Assembly: GCF_047495875.1 (NCBI RefSeq)
Contig: NC_092461.1
Coordinates: forward strand, 49,791,101-49,855,100
Direction: 5' to 3'
DNA: 64,000 nucleotides
DNA from: Pithys albifrons albifrons
Lineage: Eukaryota; Chordata; Aves; Passeriformes; Thamnophilidae
Of this stretch, positions 26,457 through 39,200 are shown one piece after another. The notes under the pieces were generated by a model. The model was not told the origin of the DNA, made no database searches, and worked only from the letters and a program-made list of their open reading frames with translations. A program made the translations under genes and the position numbers. How positions within the stretch are numbered: the stretch's first letter is position 1; the number at the start of each line of letters is the position of its first letter.

Positions 26457-29400
26457 CCATTTGGGCTAAATATCTGACTCTGATGATTTACATTTCTTAA
26501 TTATATAATGTCATTTACTGTCATCTGCAATTGGCAAAAGCAGTACTCAGTAGTTTTCAGTTATTTTTGAATCATTAGACCCTAAATATTTTCCAGTAGA
26601 AATACAAATTTATCTACAGTGAAATGAAACCTTATCACTGGAAGTTTAATTTTCTTACTCATAGTTTACTGAGTCTCCTGGTCCTGGGTCAGAGAACCCC
26701 AGCAGGCCTCCAAAGGCCTCAGTAATGCAATTGTTATCATTAATAACTATTTATTTTCTTAGAAGGACTTTGAGCTCTATAAGGCACATTCAAATGGCTA
26801 CCAGTGAGCAATACTTATCATACATGCATATTGAGGCACAGGGCACTGTTCCCATCCTTCAGGTCCTAACGGAGTGCCCTGTAAACCTCTGTGGGCTGTT
26901 CTTGGGACACAGGTATTTCCTTGTGAGTCTCACACACAGCAGTCCTTGCTTCTAACCCCCAGTGGAGTATGTTTCTGGAGTCCCATTAATTCGTTTTTGA
27001 CACAGACAATTACCTATTTTAACAAAGCTTACCAAAACCAACAAAAGGGTTTACAAGAGTGCTGAACATCACAGGAAATACACACAAATACTCTTTTGCT
27101 TTCTTGACAGCCTGCTTGTGCTGTGCACAGACTAACAAATCAAAGTGCCTCCAGTGGTGACTAATGCCTCCCTTGAAGAAAAAGACTGGTTTCTATGATT
27201 TGCTGCACTTAGCAAACCTGCCTTTCCTCATACTCACCACTGTAAATAAAGACTAATTTAACTGAAATCAGTGGTTATACCAATGACAAACCAGGGTGTA
27301 GTAGGATTTGATTCAAGCCCCCAGGGGTGAATATATAGCTGTTAACAAGTGTGCATGTCATAGGCCAATGCCTTAGCTTTCAAAAGGATTGAGAAGCCTT
27401 GAAACTGTGAATTGCACCTGTACCAGCTAAAGTCAGCTATTTGAAATACCCCTTCTCAACCTGGCCCAAAAGGGAAAGGAAGAGAAAAAATCCCCTCTTC
27501 TCCTTATTCTGTTATTATTTAGCATTTCTCTACAAATTAATAGCACTACAGGTGCCCACCCTTCCTTCAGGGCCAGCTATGAAGGGATGAATGAAAGACG
27601 AATGACTTTTCAGTGTAAGAAATGAAAGGACCAATGAATTAAGGAGACAGCACCTTCCAAAGCATAGGAGAAGACAAGAAGGGGATGGCTGAGAGAAGGC
27701 AATTGCTCACATGACATGTGCCTCTGAGAGTCTTTGTGATTGTATTTTTTCATTCAAGCTTATTTCACAGTTACATTCAGTCACTCCAGCCTTCACACAG
27801 ACTGACATGAGTACAATCCTCCATCAGTGTTACAAATGGCCTAGTTCTCAGTCTACAGTTTTCTGCTGTCACCCAGATTTTGTATTAATCCTGACTGCCT
27901 GGAATACATGGCTTAGGGTCTCATCTTAAGCACCCTGCCTTAAGTCTGAAGTTAAATGCAGAGGGTTTTTCCTATTTCTGGTATAACATAGTTGAAACAC
28001 AGGTGCTGAACTCGGGAAATTTCTATTACTTTATATTCCTTGATAAAGGTTCTTCCAAAAAAAGCACCTGTATGTGTTGCAGTGTTTGCTAGAGGCACAC
28101 TGGTAAATGGGTACTCTGTGTCCTTTTGGTTGGCATTGACTGTAATGAATCACTGATAAAGCTAATAACATGCTCAGTTTAATCTAATATTGCAGCACAG
28201 TAGCTGCACCTAGCACTTACAGCACAGGAATATACAAAAGTAATTAATTTTACACTACTGCAGCTAACTGCAGTTGAACCTCTCCAGGTTATGAAAGTTT
28301 GCCAAAGCAAGTGACGAAAATGATCACTGTAGACTAGGCAGGGACTGAGTTTTAAACTGGGCCCAGACTCAGTGTCACTTTAACAAAAGAGGATAATTTT
28401 ATCTGATACACATCTGATGTATCCCAAGCAGCCCATAAAAGAGTTATCAACACCTACATATGAAACTGAGCTACAGCAGGGCTCATTTCAGACAAGGCAT
28501 CGTTGTTTCCCAAGTCTTTCATGGAACCTGATGGATATTCACTTTACAAGCAGACTCATTTCATTTGCAAAATAAGAACAGATAATTAGAGGCCCAAAGT
28601 AATCTTAGCCCTGAAGCCAACCCCTTTGCTGGTATGTACCATAATAGCACTTTGATGGAGTCATGCAGTCACGGGCTGGATGCACCTCTGATCCACTCGT
28701 TTCCTGCAATGATATACTAAGCATTGCCTGTTAAATTAACATTTTTTTTACTTACATCAGAATATTATATCTCAGCTTACTATACATTTAAGTAGTATCC
28801 ATAGACAAACAACTCTCATCTAGTATCATGTCCTGCAGAGGTGGAAAAATTTAGCTGAACTCATTCTTCTGACAGAAGCCAGAACCAAATTAAGCCCAAA
28901 TTTATGTTGTTCTGTGGATCATCACAGCCTAAGACATTCACAAGGGAATTTATAACTTCCTCACTAGCAACAATGCTGTATTTTCTGCCTCTTCAAAAAG
29001 TGTGCTCTTAGCTACAACGTAAGGAGTAGAGTAGAACAGAGAAGAAGAGGACAGGACAGGACAAGGATATGTTACTGGCTTGAGCTTGTGAGGCCATCAA
29101 ACTCAGTCTCACACTACATGCAACTCTTTTGGAAATGTTTCCATCTCAGAGACCAGCATCATGTTACCCATCTGCCAGGCTTACTCTCTGGGCTGATCAA
29201 AGAAACATCAGCTCAAGCCTCCAGCCAGCCTCTGGGGGAAGCCATCCTCTTCCCAGCCAAATGCCCAGCATGTCACATCTTCAAAGGAAAATCAAACAGA
29301 TGGACTTGACCAAACAGGAATTTACTGGGCAGGAGAGCCGAAGAGCAGGAAAAGCTCCCCAAAGACAAGCAGTCATCCCACTGCCCCAGCTGAACAAGGA

Positions 29401-32400
29401 CTTGTCTCTCGGTGGAGGCCTGTTTGGTCAGATGGCCACTACCCTCCACTGCTTGGGGCAGGCTAATCAGAGATGTCCTCCTCAGCCCCCTGCAAAATGC
29501 TCTGCTTCCACCAATGCCATTCTGCAACCATTCAACCATGAGCAGGAAGGGCAGCAATTCCCCTGCCTGGCCCCTTCCCTTGTCCATAACTTCTTTACCC
29601 CAAGATGACAAAAGCAGGTAGTGTTACTAGTCATCCTGTTCAGATGGAGTTGGTTTGCCCTCTGGTATAATAACAAAAAGATGTATTTCACATCAGGTTA
29701 TGTCATGGTTATTCTTCCTCAGGCTACCAGGACTAGGACAGATCAGACATGATGGCACAGAACAGGGCATCAGGTCCTGGCAAAGTCAACAGTCCCCAAA
29801 AACAGTCACTAGGCTCCTGCACCACATTAGCAGCAGTGCTAAGGAAGCAGGAGAGCTCAGTGGAAAAAACAGTCCAAAGACAGATATAAAACATTAACAG
29901 AGATGGAACAACACCAGGAAACAAGAGTACTATAGCCAACTGAAATAACACTGAACACTGGAAAACTTCTCTCAGTCTAAGAGATAGCCTGTCAAAGCTG
30001 AAAAACAGGGCACAAGCACAGACCGCCATGGCTTTGCCACCTCTTGGTTTGAGCTTTAAAGCTAATCTATTTAGTTGTAATTGTTTTACAAACCTTGTCC
30101 AGCTGGACGCTGGATGTTTTACAGAGAAAGTTCACTGTGTTAATCAACAGTGAGGCGAGTTCTATCAAAAACACGACTCTTTTGGCAATATGGTGAGTTT
30201 TATGGTAACTTTAGACTGTTATTTTGAGCATTCTGCTTGAAAGTCCTTTTCACCAGGGCAATTGGTTTAAACAGAAAAGATTCTTACAACCATTCAACAT
30301 GGCTTTTTAACAGCAAAAGTTTCTACAGAATTTCACCATTTGATCTCTAAAGTTGCCATAAATTTCCATCAGCTACTTTCCTCTTTCTCTAGAGATCTAT
30401 AATGATAACAACAATAATAGGTCATACACAATTATGAAAGGTCCTGGCAAACTCATTTCTATTCAGAAGGATAAGACCTGCTTTGACTATTGTCCCTGCT
30501 GTTCACAAATCCCTTCATCAGCTAAGGTCTCTGCTGTTCATGTGCTCATTTTTTTGCCATTTGGCCTGACTTTCTTCAGCTTCTCTTTAGCTTCACATAG
30601 TGGAGGTTTAAAGGGAATAATAAAAAAAAAAGAATAATGAAGGAAAAAGGCCCTATTGCTTCAGTTGATTTTTCTCGTTGGTGAGAACATCTGTCTCCTC
30701 AGGGAGACCAATTAACACTCTCATCATCTCTCTGGACCTAATCTAAATATGAATAAAATATCAAATCCTTCCTAAAATTATTCTTTGTTCTTCTGACCAT
30801 ACTGAAATTAACTCTCTGACACGATGCCAGGCAGAACTTCTATACAAAATGCACGATTCCTCCCCCTCCACATTTGCATATCAATATGCAGCTCCCTGTG
30901 TCATTGGGCACTGCTACTGTAATAACAGAAACTCATCTTTCCCAGAAAGTCTCAAAGGTCACATGTAACAATTCAGAACTGCCCCCAAAGTTTTTGGGTA
31001 TCCAGATTATGACACATTATTTATGATGTGTCATTTATGGCACCACATCTTTTTATTGGCTGAAAGAATGAAGTTTGTACTGAGCACAGAAAGATGAAGA
31101 AAATCTTGTATATGGGAACATTTGCAAGGTTCCTGTTCATTTTTGGCTAATTATGGTCATTTCCACATGTAATTGCCCAAATTGCTCTTGCAATCAATGT
31201 AATTGTGCTAAGTTGTTTAAAAATCAGCTTCATTAGACTTTGCCTGGTAAAATGTACTGTTTTTCAAAACTTAAATTTTGATCTTGTATTAGTTGCCAAT
31301 AGGCCTTTAAAAGTAAATAAGTTTTCTTTTCTCTTCCTCCTCCCTTTTTTGAATGCCAGCGTGAGTTTTTGTACATTCATTACAGCTTAACTGTAATCAG
31401 AACATTGTCTATAACCTCCTGTAATAAGGCATTACATGTGTCTGCAAGTTATTGTATGGTTCTCTTTCATTTTCAAAACTGTAAAATCTCCAGTCACCAT
31501 GTTCTGGAATTACAAGAGTATTACAAAATGGGAATATTGAGTGTTTAGGTGAGTCTACCCTGAGCCTGTGGTGGGCTGAAATAACAGCCACGCTTTGGGC
31601 AGAGCTGTTCACTGACTCCTGATGCACCCACACAATCACATTTCAGAGGAAAAGAGCAGTATGCCAGAAGCATGCTGCCCCACAGCAGTTTCAGTTGCAT
31701 TCTTCCTAGCATATAATATAATATGCCACCTCTCCTATCTGACCCCAGCAGCTCTCTCTGGCAATCCACCTTGCTATTCCATCTGCTTTCCAGAAGGATC
31801 CCCTCTGTGCAGTCAGTTACAAGGAGAAGCTGTGGCTGCGGTGAGGTGTCCCACATGTTCTTCACTGGAGCTAGGGCTGTTTCCCCAGACCCACTCACAC
31901 TGCTAGCAGGATTTGGGCTGGCATCATAAGCATCTGCCGCTCAGAACTAGCAAGAAGTTGGGCTTGTGCTCTGGAGAGAGAATGGTACTGGGCTGAGAGG
32001 GAAGAGCAGTGCTGAGACGAGGCTGAGGCCGGCCATGGCTCTGCTCCGGCAGCACATCAAAATCATGGTGCCTCTTCAGTGGTACACTGAATCTCACTGG
32101 ATTCCTCCATGGTGGGAAAGCCACTGAATCAGCTCAGCAGCCCTGGATTACACTGGGAGATGGTAATTATCAACAGGGTACAGTAAATTCCATGCTGAGT
32201 GTGAACATCCACTGATATGTCTCTGCAATCCTCTGTCCAAAGGATACTTTTTCACATCATGTTTTCTTTTGGAATAAAAGCTATTTGCTCATCACTAGTA
32301 GGTACTTGAGCCTATTTTCTCTGGTTTATTATAGCTAAAATACATCTCTTGTAGCATTAAGAACATAGCAGGGTCAGTATTTGTTCCAGAAAGGAAGACA

Positions 32401-35400
32401 AATACAGAGAATTTCATTAAATAGGACCTTGAATTTTGTGTGGGACACTGAGTGGCATGAAAGGGGCTGTAGAATGAAACGGGATCTCCCTGCTTTCAGT
32501 GCTCAGAGGTGATTGGGGTGTGAGGAAGAGGAGCCCCAGGCAGCCCCTCAGAGGGCTGTGTGTGGGGACAGCCTCTCTAGCCTGCAGTGTGGTCGCAGGG
32601 GTGCAAGGGCAGGATTTGACCCAAGTCTTCTAAGAACAAACCCAACCAAACAGAAGCCTAAGCACAATTTCAACTGATTTTTCTCTTATCTGATCTCTTA
32701 CTTTCCATGCCCCTCTTTCATTGCAAAGGAAATTATGTCAGTCATCTCTAACAGCTGTACTGTAAAATATCTCACTCATGTGGCTTTAAGCAATGCAGAG
32801 GGAAAAAAACCCCAGTTCTTTAAATAAAGATACATGTATCCTTGTGACATTTCCATACAATTGCAATTTTAAAGGGAACCAAATACTCATTACTACACAG
32901 TTCTTCAGAGGCCAAATCTGACCTTTAGTCAGAGCAAATTCCTACTTGGTTAGGCTTATTCATTCAGTCTGCAGTTCTGTTTAAATTCTGCATTGACTGA
33001 GAAAATTTTAAACTGGACTGGAGGAGTAATTAGATTAAGAGTAGGACTATTAAGAAACCCTGCATTGTCAGAGTAATGGGATAAGATCCTTAGCCTTAGG
33101 AGCTAAGGATCTTATCTTACATTTACATTCCAGGGATCTACATTTGGAAGAAAAGTACTTTATAACAGTGTATTGTAACTGTAGGGAGGAAGGTGAGGGC
33201 AGAGAATGACTATGGACACAGAATGGCTATGAGGCCATAGAATGAAGAGGTTAATCAAACTAGGATTTAAAAGACCACTCAGATGTCCAGCTTTTCCATG
33301 TGGTAGATCACATGTCAACAGAGAGACTGTCTTGCACATTCTGTCTCCCCTGCTTCCAGGGTTGTGGAGATCATCTTTTCTTCAGTACACATTCACATAA
33401 TACCCCTGGGGCAGCTGTATCATTACTTCTGTGGAATACCATTTTCCCTCTGCTTTTACTAGAAACTTGCAGCTGCTAAAGATGAGGACCCAGCAACATG
33501 TGATCAGATATATCTGTGGTGACCACCAGGCAGCTCTCCATAGGTCATAGCTGGAAATTTCTAGACAGATTGAAAAGAACTGGTCTCACTCTTGCTCTGT
33601 GCACTGACACTGGGACATCATCTTTAGTTGTGCCAGGAAAAATATTTAGCAGAGTATTATATGCATTATGTTAGGGTTTTTCTGAATTTTTCTATTAATA
33701 GTCTAAAGGCAGGTGCAAACAAGAGGCAAATGAAAGGCCACAGCATGCAATGTTTCCAAAGCTGTACTGGACTCCTGGCTTTTTGGATAAGGTATTAGTA
33801 AGCATGATTACTCTACTGAAAAACAAGACGGGATAGGAAAAACCTGTGAAACACTAAAGGAAAATAATCTCATGAAATTGGAAGGGACCTAAGAGTTGAG
33901 GAAGTGAGCAAGCTGCAGAGAATTGGGGGTGCAACTCTGGCCAGCTGAAAAAGTTCCACATATTTCCCAAAGGAAAGCAAATGTCATCAACACTCTCCTC
34001 CAAGCCTATCTGTCTGTATGAAAGAAAGGAAGGAAAGAGTTTTATTCCATAACGCTATTTTGAAACTTTCAGCTCTAGAGAATGACACTAGGATTATATA
34101 TATACCGAATAATCAGTTTTATTTATTGATCAAAAAGGTTGCCCATTGAAACATTGAAATATGTCAGTAGGGATGAAGGGACTTCTAAATGGAAAATGCC
34201 CAGAAGTTACATCTAGGTTTTTCTTTTAGCAACAGAAGCACTAGTCAGTTTGGATGCCCCAAGATTTGCCAAACTCCTTTAAAAACATTATGTATGGTTT
34301 TCTTGTTGCCCTGCTATTTAATTCTATACATTAATTATTTTGACTATTTTTTTGACATTGGTATGTAAGTACCTTATATTCTGCTGGTATCCATTAGTTT
34401 CAAAAAACTTAATATTTAGATATAATGGATTATTCTAAACAAGTTTAATTGCTCAGCTTGATTAAGCTCAACTCCATTTGTGGCTTAGAACTTCTCTCTT
34501 TTCTCCAACACAGGGCATATTGTAGTGAAGTTCCACTTGCCCTTAACTTCCCTTTTTCTGTAGATAACAATCTATTTTCTGTAAGCATTCTGCTTAAATT
34601 GATTTCTCAACTGAATGCAGTGTTTTGTCACCTTCTTCAGAATTCTGCAATACTGCTGAGATGGCCACAACTGACAGCCTCACTGCCCTTGTTACATGTG
34701 TGTGTCTCTGTGTAACACAGAACACTAGATCTTGCAACAAAAATATATATTCAAATTACAGGTTTACTGGCATCATGTCTTCATACTGGGCTAAAATAAT
34801 CTCTTGAAGTCTATGTTCAGTGTTTTTATTTATGCATCCTGTATTTTGCTTAGCAGTAAGACAAAAAGAAAGCAGGCCACCATGGGCACAGCATGGAGGG
34901 GGTGTTAACATTCAGCTTTCTGAGCTCTTCCTAACCTATCAGTATTGAGGGTGATTCTATGAAAAGGGAAAAAATGACAGTTCAGGATGGTGCAAAGATC
35001 TGTGATTTTGCACTTTCTCATTCTCCTTATTCTAACCCTGACAACTTCAAGCCCACATGGGGCATTCTCAGTCACTGAGTGACCTGGCTGTACAAGTCCC
35101 TTGGCTTGACTCTTACATTCCCCTGGTACTGCAGAGGCACTAAGTCAAGGTTTCATGTGGAATAAAGAGGAATAAAAGCTTCCAGCTGGCTAGTTCACAT
35201 ATTTGCACAGCCAAAAAAAACCCAAACAAATCCTTGCAAAGAACCCTCACTGCTTCCCTCCAGTTCCCTGGCTGACAGAATCCTCCAGCTGTGGAAAAAC
35301 TTGTTTAAGGGTCTGAGAAATGGAATAAGAGTTTATTTTCAAATTAAGCTATGTAAGATATCACTGACTAAATTTAGCACTTTGCTTTCAAGTATGAGTA

Positions 35401-37006
35401 TTTATTATACCAAATGCAAGAGTCACTACCTAGATTTTTAGTAATGCTGTGGAGGAAGAAAGGAGCATTTGACATATTTTCTGACATTTGGCTGACTTGG
35501 GGGAAGAATTTATCTTACCTAACTTAAACTGTTCAGATGGTACCAATTAATCTAAGATCATAATCTGTGCTTTCTCTACACTGAAAGGAAGACATATGCA
35601 CCCAGAAGGCGATCCTTATGTCTTCTTCTTAGACTAGTTTACATGAGGCTACAGTACGTCATGGGAAGTGGCCTGCCTTGGATATATGATAAAACATTTA
35701 TGCTTACCTACATCTTCAGAGTCACAATATAAATTGTTTAAGTATCTCCAGTCTTCAGAACAGTAGGGTACATCCTTCATGTCTCAATTGCAGGTGCTCA
35801 GGCTCCAAGTGTTTTCGCTTACCATGGTAAATAAAAAAATTAAAAACTGGTTTTCACACATTCCTATATCAGATGATACAAACCCAATTTGTGAGCTGGA
35901 GACCTTTTCCTTTTTTCTCAACAAAACTAAAATGAGCAAGCATCCCTCCAAAATGTTGATAACTACATTAAACTCTCTTTTGGAGTGGGGAGGTGTTTCA
36001 CTGGTTTCAGATGCAACCTAGTTTCTAATTTCTAGTAGCACATAGAAAGAAATTGTAAATGGGAAAGCAATCCCACCAGAGCAATGGAGAGTTGCAAGCA
36101 ATGAAAGATTGTCCCAATAAATGTAGAATCCTTTAAAAAGGAACAAACAGACAAACAAAACCACAGAAAGCAATAGGAGATGGCAAACAATCCAAAGATT
36201 TCATAAAAAATAATTTTAGTGTCATTTTGTCTGCCTCTTAGGCAGTGATATTGTTTTCATGTAACTAAGCAATACAGTTATCACAAGACAGGTGGGGAAT
36301 CAGAAGGAGTGTGTCATGAGATCGCTGCTGTCAAGCTGTAATTCAGCACTATGAAAAGGATTTCCACTGATGGCATTGGAATAGCTGTCGTCATGACTAA
36401 GGTAATTACTCCACTGAGCCCTGTCTCTAGTAACAGGCAATATCAGAGGCTTCAGAGGAACTGCTGTACTCTGAAGACTGAATACACATGTGGAGGTGCA
36501 AATTCTTCCCTGTTCAGGGATTGGGACATTGCATCATTTGCTTACTTTATTCTACAGCTCTGTTGTTACGTGAATTTCTTACTGATAATAAACTCATCCA
36601 GCCTTTTCTATATAGCAGCCAAGAATCTGCATGTAACAATGAATTCCAGTCACCAATAACATCAGAGTCTATATTGCATGGCTCAGACCTGACAGGTAGC
36701 TGGTGAGCTGGGATGACCTAAAACTTGAAACACATCCTTTCTGGCATTGCAGAAAGACCTCCACAAAAGCAGAGATATGTGTTGCCAGTTATTGTTGTGG
36801 GGAATAATTTTGTACCAAATCTCAGAATCTCAGCATTCCCTAGGGAAGCGAAGGACCAAAAAATCAAGGAGCAGTGGTAAGAGTATGGTCTCCATATCTC
36901 AACCAACTCAGTGTCAGCACTAATGCTGCAACAGCACAGAGCACTTCACAGCCTCGAAGGCTGGTGAGCTGGTCATCTCACTGGGTTCTGTGCCTTCACA
37001 GCCAGC
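26457..37006. other. Long apparently intergenic stretch without supported genes
   Basis: About 10.5 kb of mostly AT-rich single-copy DNA. I found no domain-bearing ORF, tRNA or LINE piece. Items inside it are a perfect 15-bp hairpin at 33,080-33,116, a smaller 9-bp inverted repeat at 31,009-31,034, and a stretch at about 30,830-31,220 with ATTTGCAT and several TAAT cores that could be regulatory. ORFs at 29,129-29,608 (plus) and 29,273-29,611 (minus) overlap on opposite strands and look random in composition. Confidence 0.4.
33080..33116. repeat. Perfect 15-bp inverted repeat with 7-nt loop
   Basis: GATAAGATCCTTAGC (33,080-33,094), loop CTTAGGA, then its exact reverse complement (33,102-33,116). 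The symmetry is complete over 15 bp and is not a simple-sequence run. The arms are too short for a typical microRNA precursor. It could be a small palindrome created by replication template switching, a relic of a small inverted-repeat transposon, or a transcribed hairpin. Confidence 0.9.
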
Positions 37007-37026
37007 TGAACCCATGTGTGTGGCTC

Positions 37027-37044
37027 ATCTTCGCGAACGAAGAT
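37027..37044 (-). repeat. Terminal 7-bp hairpin with TTCG loop in the 5S-headed element
   Basis: On the minus strand ATCTTCG, loop TTCG, then CGAAGAT: a perfect 7-bp stem with a four-base loop, about ten bases from the 3' end of the element. It is a plausible recognition structure for the machinery that copied the RNA, by analogy with 3' structures of other SINE/LINE pairs. Confidence 0.85.
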
Positions 37045-37216
37045 TTGGGAAGGGCTGTCCCCACGTGGGTGTGCCCTTCCAGCCTGCGCAGTGGCTGCGC
37101 AGTGGAGTTTTAGGTGAGGCTCAGTGTGCGCAGAACTGGCCCCACCGTTTAAGTCCTGAGGTCCATCTGCCACGGCTGAGTGAGCTTGGACAGTGCCAGT
37201 GAAGTCCTCAGGACTA

Positions 37217-37335
37217 GAACCTACAGCACCCGGCATTTCCCAGGAGGTCTCCCATCCAAGTACTAATCCGGGGTTGACCCTGCTTAGCTTCCGAGATCTG
37301 GCGGGATCGGATGTCAGGGAGGCATTTAACTGCCT
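37217..37335 (-). rRNA. 5S rRNA-like sequence (probable pseudogene head of the retroposon)
   Basis: The minus strand matches vertebrate 5S rRNA over its central and 3' parts. The A-box region AAGCTAAGCAGGGTC (37,276-37,290) and the C-box core GGATGGGAGACC (37,246-37,257) are intact, followed by GGGTGCTGTAGG at the 3' end. The length of about 119 nt is normal for 5S. The 5' third is poorly conserved: the usual GTCTACGGCCATACC start is changed and a few nt are missing, so it would not fold as a working ribosomal RNA. No T-run terminator follows the 3' end; sequence reads straight into the element's body. It may still bind TFIIIA/TFIIIC and be transcribed. I regard it as 5S-derived rather than a functional gene. 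Confidence 0.8.
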
Positions 37336-37346
37336 TGAACCCATGT

Positions 37347-39064
37347 AGAGCGAGCCCAAATGTATAGCCTGCATTACAGATAAACCCCACAGCAACATCC
37401 AAGAGTCTGCTCACTGAGCAGTGTGGCCTCCCTTTGGTTGCTTCAAACAGAAACGTGGACTATCTCAGCAGTTAAACTTTATCAAAACTTGAAACAAAAA
37501 AAAAATTAAACAAGTTTCGGTGTCAAGTGTCAGTTCCAACCCTTCAGGGATAAATGCGCAGAAAAACTCTCCAGAAAGCAATGAATAACTCTGCGGTCTC
37601 CAGAGAGAACTCACTTCTGCTGTCTTGTGGTAGAATGCATTTGCAGTGGGTGTGGGATTAGGAATGGTATCTGAAGGAGAACATGATCTCCCAAAAGGCA
37701 GGTGAAACCTTAACCCTTCCTTCTAATCATCCAGACTTTGTGACTCATTACCGTTGAGTGAGAGGAAATCTCTGTCCATATATCTTGGACAGAACTGAGT
37801 GCAGGGGGTGGAGCAGGGGGCACAGTGAGTGAAGTCTTAGGTGTCATGTGTTTGGCTGATCTAATGCAAAAATAGAAAGGAATCAATGGAAAGAAACCCT
37901 CTGAAGACAAGCCAAGGGGAAAAATAAAAGGAAGCAACACCAACACACACAGTATCTTCTGCAGAATTTGAGGCACACGCAGTCCTCAGAGAAGCCAAAC
38001 CCTCTGATTCCTGACTGGATTACTTTGGTACAGTAGGCAAATTCTAGCATGAAAAAAGAGTAAAAGGCTAACTCGAAACAGCTGGTCCTAAAAATGCACT
38101 GTGGCCTCAAACATATATCAAATATATTTTTAACCAATTCTGTTTTCTTTTGAAAAGGACAGGCACAGTCAGCACACCACCTGAGAGCTGCAGCACTCCA
38201 CTTGTAGCATGGCAGAGTTGAAGCCAGATAGAAGACCAGCTCCTGGACACCTTGTTGGTCAGTAGGGAGAAGAAAACATTACAGCATTTTCCTCATTTTG
38301 CCATCAATGCAAATGCATGGAAAGTCCCCTAGGTACAAACTGCTTAATATGTTTTCTAGTCCTATGTTTTTAAGCATGACAAAAAGACTGAACCGGACAA
38401 GACACTGTAAGATGTGGCTCAGAGGATTATCCCATAGATAATCCAGAAGGTTGTTGGCAACCCAGAAGGTTGGAAGCTGTTATGGATAAAGACCCACTGT
38501 CCATTATCAATAATCAGCAGAGAGCTGATTCTCTCCCATGTCCCATGGTGTGTAGCCAATCTGAGGTATGCCCAGGAATGTTGTACCAATTATGTAGTTA
38601 AATGCCTAATGGATATCAAAAACCTAGACCTTTCCAATGAGCCCAGTGGGATTCAATTCTTGTCCTTCATAGGTCCAGAACACATGAGTTCCTTTCCTGA
38701 GTAAAGGTGGCTGGTTCATCCCTATGCAGACAAGAAATTGAGCTGTCAAAGTCTTCAAGAATACAGAGGGGAGCTAGAAAGTAGAGACGAGTACTTCAGA
38801 TTCCAAAACAAATATTAATAGGTTGAAAAAAGCCACTCAAAATGCCCCTTCACACATGAAGCATGCCAATTTTCAAGCAAACTAAAAGAAAGCACTCCCA
38901 CAAAGCTCCTATGGCCTTCTCACTCTTCACAACCCACTAAGTGTGCAGGCTGACTGCTATGGACCTACAAGGAAGAAGCTCATGGGAAGTGCTCCCTTTT
39001 TCTTTCTCCAGGCCTGGAGCTTGCAGGGGCTGCCCTTGAAGTCTCATGCCAAACACTTTATAGA
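37347..39064. other. Apparently intergenic sequence
   Basis: No recognised gene or repeat. There is an A-rich run at 37,495-37,510. Confidence 0.45.
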
Positions 39065-39200
39065 TCATAGAATTCCAGAATCATAGAATCATTTATGTTG
39101 GGAAGGACCTCTAAGATCACTGAGTCCAACTCTTAACCTACAATTGTCAAGTCCACCACTAAAACAATGTTCCACATTGGTGACTCCACCACTTTCCTGG
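39065..39200 (-). mobile_element. CR1 LINE 3'-end fragment, minus strand
   Basis: It begins with reverse-complement CR1 terminal repeats ('tcatagaattccagaatcat' at 39,065-39,084) and continues with the typical 'gttgggaaggacctctaaga' (39,098-39,117) and 'gagtccaactcttaac'. Similarity fades after about 39,200 but may continue to 39,260. It is a short, moderately diverged fragment. Confidence 0.85.

Larger units (their letters stand above)
37018..37335 (-). mobile_element. 5S rRNA-headed retroposon (SINE-like), family not recognised
   Basis: On the minus strand, a 318-bp unit starts with about 119 nt of 5S rRNA-like sequence and continues with about 199 nt of GC-rich, CpG-retaining sequence. 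It is flanked by the exact 11-bp direct repeat TGAACCCATGT. The 5S part would supply an internal RNA polymerase III promoter, as in SINE3-type elements. The body shows an inverted repeat just after the 5S end (CCTCAGGACT at 37,206-37,215 pairing with AGTCCTGAGG at 37,152-37,161), a tandem duplication CTGCGCAGTGG at 37,084-37,094 and 37,095-37,105, and a 7-bp hairpin close to the 3' end. There is no poly(A) tail. Alternatives are a read-through retrocopy of a 5S gene or a dispersed piece of a 5S rDNA unit. Confidence 0.65.
37007..37346. repeat. 11-bp direct repeats flanking the 5S-headed element (probable target-site duplication)
   Basis: TGAACCCATGT occurs at 37,007-37,017 and again at 37,336-37,346. 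The second copy starts right where the 5S-like sequence begins, and the bases next to each copy differ. This is what a target-site duplication from LINE-type insertion looks like. Confidence 0.75.

Noticed and set aside
29129..29611. Overlapping 159-codon plus and 112-codon minus ORFs
   Set aside because: Opposite-strand overlap, no motif, no promoter or splice context; consistent with a locally stop-poor stretch.
36973..37398. 141-codon minus-strand ORF over the 5S-headed element
   Set aside because: It runs through the 5S rRNA-like sequence and out of the element past the direct repeats, so it is a chance opening in GC-rich repeat sequence.
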